NCBI RefSeq assembly: GCF_002920575.1
Contig: NZ_PQSQ01000039.1
Coordinates: 1-64,000, forward strand
Direction of reading: 5' to 3'
DNA length: 64,000 nt
Origin: Streptomyces sp. Ru73
GTDB lineage: Bacteria > Actinomycetota > Actinomycetes > Streptomycetales > Streptomycetaceae
Shown: positions 15,495-23,083 of the stretch, in pieces
Layout of the letters: each line of letters begins with the position of its first letter
Position numbering within the stretch: position 1 is the first letter of the stretch
The notes under the pieces: generated by a model
Databases searched by the model: none
Seen by the model: the letters and a program-made list of their open reading frames with translations, nothing else
Told to the model about the DNA's origin: nothing
Made by a program: the position numbers and the translations under genes

Positions 15495-16423
15495 AGCGCT
15501 TCGAGGGCGTCACCGGTCGGGCAGGGGTTCTCCGCGCGGCCCGCCGCGACCTCGGTGAAGGCGGTCAGCTCGGTCACGTACGCGTCGTGGAAGCGCTCCA
15601 TGAAGGTCGCGTACGGGGTGTCCTGCCGCCAGGAGAGCCGGGTCTCGGCGCTGGGCATCGGGGCGCGGTCGTCCAGGCCGACGAAGCGGGCGCCCTTGGA
15701 GCCGCAGACCTCCAGGCGTACGTCGTGGCCCGCGCCGTTGTAACGGGTGGCGGTCACGGTGGCGAGGGTGTCGTCGTCGAAGCGGAGCAGCGCCGCGCAG
15801 GTGTCGACGTCGTCCCCGTCGGCGAAGAACGACTCGCCCTTGTTGGTGCCCTGCGCGAAGACGGTGACGACCTCGCGCCCGGTCAGCCAGCGCAGGATGT
15901 CGAAGTCGTGGATGGAGCAGTCCCGGAAGAGGCCGCCGGAGGTGGGGATGTACGCGGCGGGCGGCGGGGTCTGGTCGGACGTGCAGGCGCGCAGGGTGTG
16001 CAGCCGGCCCAGCTCGCCGGCGCGGAGGGCCTCGCGGGCGGCGTTGTAGCCCGCGTCGAAGCGGCGCTGGAAGCCGATCTGGACGGGGACGGGGCTGTGC
16101 GCAGCGCGCTCGACGACGGTGCGCGTGCCGGGCACGTCCAGCGCCACCGGCTTCTCGCAGAAGACCGGGACCCCGTGGTCCAGCGCCTGGTGGATCAGGG
16201 CGGCATGGGCGCTGGTGGCGGCGGTGATCACCACGCCGTCCAGCCCGTCCGCGTACATCTCCTCGATGCCGTCGGCGGCCTGGACGCCGAGCTTCTCCGC
16301 CAGCTCCCGGGCGCGCGCGTGGTCGGCGTCCGCGACGACGATGCCGTGCACGCCGGGGACGCTCTTCAGGGTCTCGGCGTGGAACGCGCCGATGCGGCCG
16401 GTGCCGATGAGACCGAGCTTCAT
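15422..16423 (-). CDS. Gfo/Idh/MocA dehydrogenase, inositol 2-dehydrogenase-like
   Basis: A 333-residue NAD-dependent dehydrogenase. It has the Rossmann motif MKLGLIGTGRIGAFHAETL, EKPVALD with the catalytic Lys, and the substrate-domain HDFDILRWLTGREVV typical of myo- and scyllo-inositol dehydrogenases. ATG 16423 has AAGGGAG upstream. The gene is divergent from LacI regulator 2, and its promoter carries two TGGAACG(A/G)TCCA operators plus an 11-base box shared with the iolC promoter, which ties it to inositol metabolism. It is a paralogue of the dehydrogenase at 20815-21834 and may act on another inositol isomer. Confidence 0.88.
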   Translation of the reverse strand: MKLGLIGTGRIGAFHAETLKSVPGVHGIVVADADHARARELAEKLGVQAADGIEEMYADGLDGVVITAATSAHAALIHQALDHGVPVFCEKPVALDVPGTRTVVERAAHSPVPVQIGFQRRFDAGYNAAREALRAGELGRLHTLRACTSDQTPPPAAYIPTSGGLFRDCSIHDFDILRWLTGREVVTVFAQGTNKGESFFADGDDVDTCAALLRFDDDTLATVTATRYNGAGHDVRLEVCGSKGARFVGLDDRAPMPSAETRLSWRQDTPYATFMERFHDAYVTELTAFTEVAAGRAENPCPTGDALEALYIAEACERSRRTGEPVAIADVRA

Positions 16424-16491
16424 TGCTGCCACTCCCTTGTGGGTGGGCACGGCCGCCGTCGGAGGGAACGGCCGCGGTGCGGACGGTGTCG

Positions 16492-16503
16492 TGGAACGGT
16501 CCA
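16492..16503. promoter_or_regulatory. LacI operator O1 (TGGAACGGTCCA)
   Basis: A near-palindrome with central CG. It lies 69 bp upstream of the dehydrogenase start, inside its probable 5' leader. The same core occurs at 16525 and 16651, so three sites bracket the divergent promoters of the dehydrogenase and LacI gene 2. Confidence 0.75.
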
Positions 16504-16524
16504 ACGCTTGTCCCTGGACGTCCT

Positions 16525-16580
16525 TGGAACGATCCAAGCATCGCCAACGAACCCTGCATGTCCTTACATAGTCGTGTCAA
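16525..16580 (-). promoter_or_regulatory. promoter of inositol-type dehydrogenase with operator O2
   Basis: On the minus strand a consensus TTGACA (16575-16580) is followed 18 bp later by CAGGGT (16551-16556), a fair Streptomyces vegetative promoter. The operator TGGAACGATCCA (16525-16536, within CTTGGAACGATCCAAG) overlaps the expected transcription start region. The spacer contains ATGTAAGGACA (16559-16569, minus strand), identical to a box in the iolC promoter region. Confidence 0.6.
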
Positions 16581-16649
16581 CCCCCGGGAGAGCGCGGGAC
16601 TCGGTTGTGCGTTGACGGCTATGGGTGGTGAGTGGAAGGATTTCCGGCC

Positions 16650-17720
16650 ATGGAACGGTCCAACAAGGCCGCGGGGAAGCCGGCGGGGCGCGCGGCCGAC
16701 GTGGCCGACAGACCGCCGACGATCCGCAGCGTCGCCGAGCGTGCCGGGGTCTCCAAGTCGCTGGTCTCCCTCGTGCTGCGCGGCGCGCCGCAGGTGAGTG
16801 ACGCCAAGCGGGCCGCCGTCCTGGACGCCATCAGGGAGCTGGACTACCGGCCCAACGCCGCCGCGCGCAGCCTCGTGGCGCGGCGTACGCACACGGTCGG
16901 CGTGCTGCTCAACGACATGCGCAACCCCTGGTTCGTGGAGCTGCTGGACGGCCTGAACTCCGTACTGCACGCGCACGGCCTCCGGATGCTGATGGCCGAC
17001 GGCCGGCTGAACAGCCGTACGGGGGAGGACTTCACGCGGACCTTCACCGAACTGCGGGTGGACGGCCTGGTCGCGGTGGGCACGCTGCCGGACACCGGCG
17101 CGCTGGCCGAGGCCGCAGGGCGGCTGCCGACCGTCGTGGCCGGTACCCACGACCCCGAGCTGCCCCGGGTGGACACGATCGCCAACGACGACGAGCGGGG
17201 CGCCCGGCTCGCCACCGAGCACCTCATCGCCCTCGGGCACCGCAGGATCGCGCACATCATGGGCCAGGGCAGCGTCGGCGCGCTGCGGCGGCGCGGCTAC
17301 GAAGGCGCGATGCGCGAGCACGGGCTCGAAGACGGCGTGGTGATGGCTCCCAGTGACGGGACGGAGGAGGGCGGCTACCGGGCTGCCGTGCGGCTGCTCG
17401 GCGGTACGGGCGGCGGCGAACGCCCCACCGCGGTCTTCGCGTTCAACGACATGGCGGCCGTCGGAGTGCTCTCCGCCGCGCAGGAGCTGGGACTCGACGT
17501 GCCGGGCGGCCTCTCGCTCGTGGGCTGCGACAACACCCACCTCTCGCGTATCCGGCACCTGTGGCTGACGACCGTGAACAACGCCAGTTACGAGGTGGGG
17601 CGGCGGGCGGCGCGGTGCCTGCTGGACCGGATGGACCGCCCGGACCGCCCGGCCGAACGGCAACTGGTGGAGCCCTCACTGGAGATCAGAGGCACCACGG
17701 CGGCCCCGGCCCCGCGCTGA
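16650..17720 (+). CDS. LacI-family transcriptional regulator 2
   Basis: A 356-residue LacI-type repressor with a 20-residue basic leader before the helix-turn-helix (PTIRSVAERAGVSKSLVSLVLRG). The hinge is RPNAAARSLVARRTHTVGVLL, and the effector domain includes LATEHLIALGHRRIAHIMG and VFAFNDMAAVGVLS. ATG 16650 is preferred because GGAAGGA is nine bases upstream; GTG 16632 is an in-frame alternative. Its first codons (MERSN) are written over an exact copy of its own operator, implying autorepression by roadblock. The divergent inositol-type dehydrogenase is the likely target. A hairpin ends the unit. Confidence 0.9.
   Translation: MERSNKAAGKPAGRAADVADRPPTIRSVAERAGVSKSLVSLVLRGAPQVSDAKRAAVLDAIRELDYRPNAAARSLVARRTHTVGVLLNDMRNPWFVELLDGLNSVLHAHGLRMLMADGRLNSRTGEDFTRTFTELRVDGLVAVGTLPDTGALAEAAGRLPTVVAGTHDPELPRVDTIANDDERGARLATEHLIALGHRRIAHIMGQGSVGALRRRGYEGAMREHGLEDGVVMAPSDGTEEGGYRAAVRLLGGTGGGERPTAVFAFNDMAAVGVLSAAQELGLDVPGGLSLVGCDNTHLSRIRHLWLTTVNNASYEVGRRAARCLLDRMDRPDRPAERQLVEPSLEIRGTTAAPAPR
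16651..16662. promoter_or_regulatory. LacI operator O3 inside the regulator's own start codons
   Basis: TGGAACGGTCCA begins at the second base of the ATG of LacI gene 2 and is identical to O1 at 16492. A repressor bound here would block transcription or elongation of its own gene, and could loop with O1 and O2, which lie 120-160 bp away. Confidence 0.7.
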
Positions 17721-17843
17721 GAGGCCGCCCGCTCGGACCGGAAGCCGCCCTGCCCGGCACAGCCGCCTGGACGGCCCGCAAGCCGCCCCGCGCGGCCCCG
17801 GAACCGGCCCGCAGGCTCCCGGGGCCCGCCCGCGCACGGAAAC

Positions 17844-17869
17844 GGCCCCGCACCTGCCGGTGCGGGGCC
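17844..17869. terminator. bidirectional terminator hairpin
   Basis: Arms GGCCCCGCACC and GGTGCGGGGCC form a perfect 11-bp stem with tetraloop TGCC between the convergent LacI 2 and small HTH genes. Confidence 0.8.
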
Positions 17870-17891
17870 TGAAGGGGGGCCTGACGGCCGC

Positions 17892-18098
17892 TCAGTCCTC
17901 GCGGGCCCGCCGGCCGCGGTGGCCCGGCCTGCGGGCCACCCATTCCCGTACGGTGTCGGCGAACCAGTACGGCTTCCCGCCCTCCACGAGGTCGGGTGGT
18001 GGCAGCAGTCCGTGCTTCCGGTAGGAGCGCACCGTGTCCGGCTGGACCCGGATGTGTGCGGCGATCTCCTTGTACGACCAGAGCCTCCGGTCGGTCAT
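17892..18098 (-). CDS. small helix-turn-helix protein (MerR/excisionase-like)
   Basis: A 68-residue protein consisting almost only of a winged helix-turn-helix of the MerR/AlpA/excisionase kind: WSYKEIAAHIRVQPDTVRSYRKHGLLPPPD, then a wing GGKPYWFADTVREWVARRPG and a basic tail. Start ATG 18098 has GGAGGT upstream, somewhat far. Such small proteins act as regulators, often in development or in mobile elements, but no phage or integrative-element gene is nearby. It lies between two terminators, so it is probably transcribed alone. Confidence 0.8.
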   Translation of the reverse strand: MTDRRLWSYKEIAAHIRVQPDTVRSYRKHGLLPPPDLVEGGKPYWFADTVREWVARRPGHRGRRARED

Positions 18099-18381
18099 GT
18101 CCTGCGCACCTCCCTCGGGCCGTGCGCAGGGCGGCCCTAAGAGGCCCGCGGGGGAACTGCGCACGGCTTGGCGATCACTCAGCCTGTGTCCGGTGCAACG
18201 ACAGCCTTGAGCGACGGGGGCAGGCTGTCGAGGGGCTGTGACGGAAGACCCGCGTAACGGTGACGACCGTGACGAGCCCCGGACGGCCGTTGCCGTACCG
18301 AGAAGACGCGCACCCCGGACGGAGCAGAACCGTTTCCGCGGGGCGGAGGACCGTTTCCGCGTGGGGTCCTTTCCGTACGGC

Positions 18382-18414
18382 GCGGGGCCGGGCGATCCGC
18401 TCGCCCGGCCCCGC
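18382..18414 (-). terminator. 14-bp stem terminator of the MFS transporter gene
   Basis: Arms GCGGGGCCGGGCGA and TCGCCCGGCCCCGC are perfectly complementary around TCCGC, 24 bp after the transporter stop codon. Nearby, ACCGTTTCCGCG occurs twice (18329 and 18350). I see no gene in the remaining 18099-18438. Confidence 0.85.
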
Positions 18415-18438
18415 ACTGCGCCCCCGTGGGGCACCGGG

Positions 18439-19854
18439 TCACGCCTCCGCGGCCGCCTTGCGCAGTTCGTGCTCCAGGTCCTCCAGGGCCATGCCCTTGG
18501 TCTCCGGGGCGTACCGCTTGCAGAAGAGCAGCGACAGCACGCACAACACGCCGAAGGTCCAGAACGTGACCGCGGCGCCCGCCGCGTCCAGCAGGACCGG
18601 GAAGAGCAGCGCGACCGCGAAGTTGACCAGCCACATCACGAACACCGCAGCGCCCATGGCCAGTCCGCGTACCTTCAGCGGGAACATCTCGGCGAGCAGC
18701 AGCCACACCCCGGTGTTCAGCGTGGCCTGCATGAAGGCCATGTAGACCACCATCAGGCCGAGCACGAGGTAGCTGACCGCGGTGGACTGCGGGAGGTGGA
18801 AGGCCGCGCCCAGAAGGGCCAGCGAGACGGTCATCCCCGCCAGGCCCCAGATCAGCATCGGGCGGCGGCCGACCTTGTCGATCAGCGACATGCCGATCGC
18901 GGTGGCGGCGACGGAGATCGCGCCGACCGCGATGGTGGCGGTGATCGCGGCGTTCGTGCCGAGACCGGTGCCCAGCAGGATCTTCGGCGCGAAGTAGATG
19001 ACCGCGTTGACGCCGGTGATCTGCTGGACGACCGACAGGCCGATGCCGACCAGGAGCAGGCGGCGTACCCACGGGGTGCGCAGCTCCTGCCAGGCGCCGC
19101 GCTGGGCGTTCTCCTCCAGGGCGCGCGCCTGTTCGATGCGGGCCAGCTCGTCGTCCACCTCACCGGCCGGCAGGGTGCGCCGCAGGACGGCGCCCGCCTC
19201 CCCGGTGCGCCCCTTGCTCATGTACCAGCGCGGGGTGTCCGGGAGGAAGAACAGGCCGATGAAGAGGGCGACGGCGGGCAGCGCGGCCAGGCCGAGCATC
19301 CAGCGCCACGCCTCCCAGTGCGCGAGCACCGCGTTGATGAGGTACGCCAGCAGCTGACCGCTGACGATCATCAGGGAGTTGAAGGAGACCAGCCGCCCCC
19401 GTATGTGCGGCGGGGCGATCTCCGAGAGGTACAGCGGGGTGATGACGGAGGCGCTGCCCACGGCGAGCCCGAGGACGAAGCGCGCCGCCACCATGAAGGC
19501 GACCGTGGGCGCGAGCGCGACGGCGACCGCGCCCGCGATGAAGACCGCGCCCGCCCACAGCAGGGAGTTGCGGCGGCCCAGCCGGTCGGACATCCGGCCG
19601 CCGGCCAGGGAGCCGAAGGCCGCGCCGATCAGCAGGGCGCTGGTGATCACGCCTTCGCCGAGGGAGGTGAGGCCGAAGTGCTCCTCCATGAAGGGCAGGG
19701 CGCCGGAGACGACTCCGGTGTCGTAGCCGAACAGGGCGCCGCCGATGGCGGCGATGGCGGCGATGCCGACGATGAAGCGTTTCGCGCGGGCGGACGCGGT
19801 GCGGGAATCGTCCTCCCGCACCGTTGCCACCGTTCTGGTCGGTGCGGCGGCCAT
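18439..19854 (-). CDS. MFS sugar/inositol:proton symporter (IolT-like)
   Basis: A 471-residue, 12-helix member of the sugar porter branch of the major facilitator superfamily. The signatures are GGALFGYDTGVVSGALPFM in helix 1, GRMSDRLGRRNSLLW between helices 2 and 3, PDTPRWYMSKGR before the central loop, QQITGVNAVIYFAP in helix 7, and the C-terminal PETKGMALEDLE. It starts four bases after the stop of the IolH-like gene and so belongs to the leftward inositol operon, where it probably imports myo-inositol. Exact substrate is inferred from context. Confidence 0.9.
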   Translation of the reverse strand: MAAAPTRTVATVREDDSRTASARAKRFIVGIAAIAAIGGALFGYDTGVVSGALPFMEEHFGLTSLGEGVITSALLIGAAFGSLAGGRMSDRLGRRNSLLWAGAVFIAGAVAVALAPTVAFMVAARFVLGLAVGSASVITPLYLSEIAPPHIRGRLVSFNSLMIVSGQLLAYLINAVLAHWEAWRWMLGLAALPAVALFIGLFFLPDTPRWYMSKGRTGEAGAVLRRTLPAGEVDDELARIEQARALEENAQRGAWQELRTPWVRRLLLVGIGLSVVQQITGVNAVIYFAPKILLGTGLGTNAAITATIAVGAISVAATAIGMSLIDKVGRRPMLIWGLAGMTVSLALLGAAFHLPQSTAVSYLVLGLMVVYMAFMQATLNTGVWLLLAEMFPLKVRGLAMGAAVFVMWLVNFAVALLFPVLLDAAGAAVTFWTFGVLCVLSLLFCKRYAPETKGMALEDLEHELRKAAAEA

Positions 19855-19858
19855 GGGA

Positions 19859-20719
19859 TCAGCTCCAGTGGCGGGAGACGTACTCGTCGATCTTGGCGCG
19901 CATGAAGCGCGAGGACTCCTTGGCGCGCTCCTCCCAGGCGAAGACGGACGAGACGAGGGTGCCGTCGAAGCCGTTGGCGGCCAGCTCCCGGAACAGCTCG
20001 TCGAAGTCCACCTCGCCCTGGCCGATGTCCAGGTGCTGGTGGACGCGGACGGTCGAGCCGGGCGGGTTGACGATGTAGCGCAGCCCGGAGGAGCCGGTGT
20101 GGTCGAAGGAGTCGGCCAGGTGGACGGCGGTGGTCAGGCTGCCCGCGTGCTTCAGGATGCCCGGCGCGTCGTTGCCCTGATGGAAGGTGTGCGGCGCGCA
20201 GTACAGGAAGGACACCAGCGGGCTGTTGATGCCGCGGATCATGTCGACGGCGGCGTGGCCGTCCTCGATGAAGTCGTCCGGGTGCGGCTCCAGGGCGAGC
20301 GTGATGCCCTCCCGCTCGAAGACCGGAAGCAGCTCCTCCAGGGAGCGCCAGAACTGGCCCTCACTCGTGGCGGCCTTCTCGGGGCGGCCGTTGAACTCCG
20401 AGTTCATCGCGGAGACGCCGAGGTCGGAGGTGATCCGGATGGCCCGCTTCCAGTAGCGGACGGCGGCCTGGCGCTCGTCCTCGTCCGGCGATGACCACTT
20501 GTACAGCGGGAGCACGGAGGAGACGCCGACGCCCGCAGCGGCCAGCTCCTTGCGGAACTTCTGCACGGTGCCGTCGTCCACGCGCGGGTGGAGGAAGAAC
20601 GGGTTGAAGTCCTCGCGCGGCGACAGTTCGATCCACTCGAAGCCCAGCTCGGCGACGAGGCCCGGCAGTTCCAGCAGCGGGACGTTCCGGAACATGTACG
20701 GGTCAAGGGCGATCTTCAC
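19859..20719 (-). CDS. sugar phosphate isomerase/epimerase, IolH-like
   Basis: A 286-residue TIM-barrel enzyme of the AP-endonuclease 2 superfamily. Visible elements are KIALDPYMFRNVPLLELP, WIELSPREDF, LALEPHPDDF (likely metal Glu) and VHQHLDIGQGEVDF. It resembles IolH-type proteins of inositol clusters, whose role is not settled. GTG 20719 is chosen because homologous sequence starts there; AAAGG lies upstream at long spacing. It lies 95 bp after the IolG stop and immediately before the transporter gene. Confidence 0.85.
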   Translation of the reverse strand: MKIALDPYMFRNVPLLELPGLVAELGFEWIELSPREDFNPFFLHPRVDDGTVQKFRKELAAAGVGVSSVLPLYKWSSPDEDERQAAVRYWKRAIRITSDLGVSAMNSEFNGRPEKAATSEGQFWRSLEELLPVFEREGITLALEPHPDDFIEDGHAAVDMIRGINSPLVSFLYCAPHTFHQGNDAPGILKHAGSLTTAVHLADSFDHTGSSGLRYIVNPPGSTVRVHQHLDIGQGEVDFDELFRELAANGFDGTLVSSVFAWEERAKESSRFMRAKIDEYVSRHWS

Positions 20720-20814
20720 GGGAGGGGCAGCCTTTCGGTGTACGGGGGAGGGGTTCCGGGCCCGGTCGCCCTGCGGGTGGCGGTCCGGGCCCGTGAGCCG
20801 GTGCGACGGGCGGC

Positions 20815-21834
20815 TCAGCGGTACAGGGCGGGGCGCTCGGCCAGTTCGACCGTGACGCGCTCGCCGGTCTCCTGGGCGCGTACGCCGGCCTCGCAGACCG
20901 CGGCGGCGGCGTAGCCGTCCCAGGCGCTGGGGCCCTCGACTTCGCCGTGGCGGGTGGCGTTGACCCAGCGCTGCACCTGGCGGTCGTAGGCGTCGGCGAA
21001 GCGCTCCTCGAAGCCGGGGTCGATGGCGCCGCCCCAGCCGGTGGTGGTGTTCGCGATGACGCCGTGGTCGTCGCCGATGCGGGCGGTGCCGTCCGTGCAG
21101 ACCGCCTCGCACGTCACCTGGTAACCGAAGCCGCAGTTGACGAAGAGCTCGGTGTCGACGAGCCGGCCCGAGGCGGTCTCGAAGAGGATGAGCTGCGGAT
21201 CGCGCAGGCCCTCGGGCGCCTTGTCGGTGGCGGCCGGGAAGAGCACGCGGACGGCGGTGATCTCCTCGCCCAGCAGCCAGCGGGTGACGTCGATCTCGTG
21301 CACCGCCGAGTCGTTGATCATCATGGCGTTGGTGAAGCCGGGCGGGCAGTTGGGGTTGCGGTGCTTGTTGTGCAGCATCAGCGGGCGACCGTACGCACCC
21401 TGGTCCAGCCGCGCCTTGAGCTTCATGTAGTCGGCGTCGTAGCGGCGCATGAAGCCGACCTGGACGCGGCGGTGCCCGAGCTTCTCCTCGGCCCGTACGA
21501 CGCGCAGGGCGGACTCCGCGTCCGGGGTGAGCGGCTTCTCGCACAGCACCGGCAGGTCCCGCTCGAAAGCGGCGAGCAGGGTGGCCTCGTGGGCCGGGCC
21601 GGGGGAGGCGATCAGCACGGCGTCGACCGCCGGGTCGGCCATCGCGGCGGCCGGGTCGGTATGGGGCGTACAGCCCTCGATGCCGTCCGCGACGGCCTTC
21701 ACGCGGTCGGCGTCGATGTCCACCACGGCGGCGACCCGTGCGCCGCTGATCACGTCGTTGAGGCGGCGCACGTGGTCCGAGCCCATCCGGCCGGTGCCGA
21801 TGACCGCTACCCCGAGCGTTCCGTGCTGCGTCAT
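20815..21834 (-). CDS. iolG: myo-inositol 2-dehydrogenase
   Basis: A 339-residue NAD-dependent dehydrogenase that oxidises myo-inositol to scyllo-inosose, the first step of the pathway. It has the Rossmann motif VAVIGTGRMGSDHVRRL, CEKPLTPD with the catalytic Lys, QVGFMRRYDADY, and HEIDVTRWLLGEEI with the substrate-domain acid and His expected in IolG. ATG 21834 has GAGGAG at eight-base spacing. It is the second gene of the leftward iol operon, 49 bp after iolE. Its family assignment is stronger than that of the paralogue at 15422-16423 because it sits inside the pathway cluster. Confidence 0.92.
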   Translation of the reverse strand: MTQHGTLGVAVIGTGRMGSDHVRRLNDVISGARVAAVVDIDADRVKAVADGIEGCTPHTDPAAAMADPAVDAVLIASPGPAHEATLLAAFERDLPVLCEKPLTPDAESALRVVRAEEKLGHRRVQVGFMRRYDADYMKLKARLDQGAYGRPLMLHNKHRNPNCPPGFTNAMMINDSAVHEIDVTRWLLGEEITAVRVLFPAATDKAPEGLRDPQLILFETASGRLVDTELFVNCGFGYQVTCEAVCTDGTARIGDDHGVIANTTTGWGGAIDPGFEERFADAYDRQVQRWVNATRHGEVEGPSAWDGYAAAAVCEAGVRAQETGERVTVELAERPALYR

Positions 21835-21883
21835 GTTCGTGCTCCTCGTGTTCGGTAGGACGTGGCCCACGAAGGGGCGGGGA

Positions 21884-22804
21884 CTACGCGCCGCAGGAAC
21901 GCAGGAAGCGGCGGGTGCGCTCGGCGATCGGGTACGGCTGGGTGGGCGGGCAGGGGTACATGTCCTGCTCCACGATGGCGAAGAGGTCCACGTCCAGGGC
22001 CTGCGCGGCCTCCAGGACGGGCGGCAGGGCCGGCACGCCGAGCGGCGGCTCGCACATCACGCCCTGCTTCACGGCGGGCCCGAAGGGGGTGCCGTTGGCC
22101 TGGACGTCGGCGAGGATGTCGGGGTCGACCTGCTTGAGGTGGAGGTAGCCGATCCGCTCGCCGTAGGTCTTGATCAGCTTGACGTTGTCGCCGCCGCAGT
22201 AGGCGTAGTGGCCGGTGTCCAGGCAGAGGTTGACGAGATCGGAGTCGGTGCCGTCGAGGAAGCGGACGACGTGCTCCTCGGTGTCGATGTGGGTGTCGGC
22301 GTGCGGGTGCACGACGATGTCCAGGCCGAATTCGTCGCGTACCTGCTTCGCCAGCCGCTCCATGCCGCCGGTGAGGTGCTTCCACTGCTCGGTGGTCAGC
22401 TCGCTCGGCTCGATCAGCTCGGCGGTCTTGTCGTCGCGCCAGAACGACGGAATGACGACAAGGTGCTTGGCGTCCATCGCCTTGGTCAGCGCGGCCACCT
22501 CGCTGACGTGCTGCCAGGTCGCGTCCCAGACGTCGGGGCCGCGGTGCATCGAGGTGAAGATCGTGCCGGCCGACACCTTCAGGTCACGCTTGGCGATCTC
22601 GGCGTGGAGTACGGCAGGGTCGGTCGGGAGGTAGCCGTACGGCCCCAGCTCGATCCACTCGTAACCGGCCTCGCTGACCTCGTCCAGGAAGCGGTCCCAG
22701 GGGACCTGCTGGTCGTCCTCGGGGAACCAGACGCCCCAGGAGTCGGGCGCCGAACCGATGCGGAGCCGGTCCAGACGGGGCACGTCTGCGCTGGGTACGG
22801 ACAT
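21884..22804 (-). CDS. iolE: scyllo-inosose (2-keto-myo-inositol) dehydratase
   Basis: A 306-residue TIM-barrel metal enzyme of the IolE/MocC type. The pattern GSAPDSWGVWFPEDDQQ is highly characteristic. Metal and substrate residues are seen in VVHPHADTHID, NLCLDTGHYAYC and YLHLKQVDP, and the C-terminal FAIVEQDMYPCPP carries a likely metal Glu. It removes water from scyllo-inosose to give the diketone used by IolD. It is the first gene of the leftward operon, divergent from iolC. Confidence 0.93.
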   Translation of the reverse strand: MSVPSADVPRLDRLRIGSAPDSWGVWFPEDDQQVPWDRFLDEVSEAGYEWIELGPYGYLPTDPAVLHAEIAKRDLKVSAGTIFTSMHRGPDVWDATWQHVSEVAALTKAMDAKHLVVIPSFWRDDKTAELIEPSELTTEQWKHLTGGMERLAKQVRDEFGLDIVVHPHADTHIDTEEHVVRFLDGTDSDLVNLCLDTGHYAYCGGDNVKLIKTYGERIGYLHLKQVDPDILADVQANGTPFGPAVKQGVMCEPPLGVPALPPVLEAAQALDVDLFAIVEQDMYPCPPTQPYPIAERTRRFLRSCGA

Positions 22805-22892
22805 GGTGCGGCTCTCCTCTCACCGGTCGGCAGCGACCGGGAAGGGACGGGGTGGGGTTGTGGTCGCTCAGCCTTCATCGGCGCACCGAGCC

Positions 22893-23021
22893 TGTCAAGA
22901 CTTCGTCCTGACATAAGGACTTAAGGACTTTGTAACCCGCGGTGACTCGGTCATCATCCCATCGTTGACGTCAGAATGTAAGGACAAACTGTTGACAGGG
23001 TGAGAGTCGTCCCGTTAGACC
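22893..23021. promoter_or_regulatory. divergent iol promoter region with repeated TAAGGAC boxes
   Basis: The heptamer TAAGGAC occurs at 22914, 22922 and 22979, and an inverted GTCCT at 22905 makes GTCCT-N6-AGGAC with the first. TTGACA elements face both ways: plus strand at 22992 with TAGACC 18 bp later (23016-23021), and minus strand at 22893-22898 toward iolE. TTGACG at 22965 is followed after five bases by ATGTAAGGACA, the same arrangement as in the 15422-16423 promoter. I infer an operator for an IolR-type repressor encoded elsewhere. Confidence 0.65.
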
Positions 23022-23083
23022 TGTGGTCGGAGCCGACCTGGCCGGGGCCGACAGCGGGCACCGGCGGACTCGAAGGGGCGCAC

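Noticed and set aside
14254..15513. Minus-strand frame of 419 residues overlapping TauE
   Set aside because: It is in the wrong frame relative to the clear TauE membrane pattern, and its product is Arg/Pro-rich noise.
17892..18438. Integrative element suggested by the excisionase-like HTH gene
   Set aside because: There is no integrase, attachment-site duplication or tRNA nearby; the only tRNA is 33 kb away and has no duplicated 3' end visible in the window.
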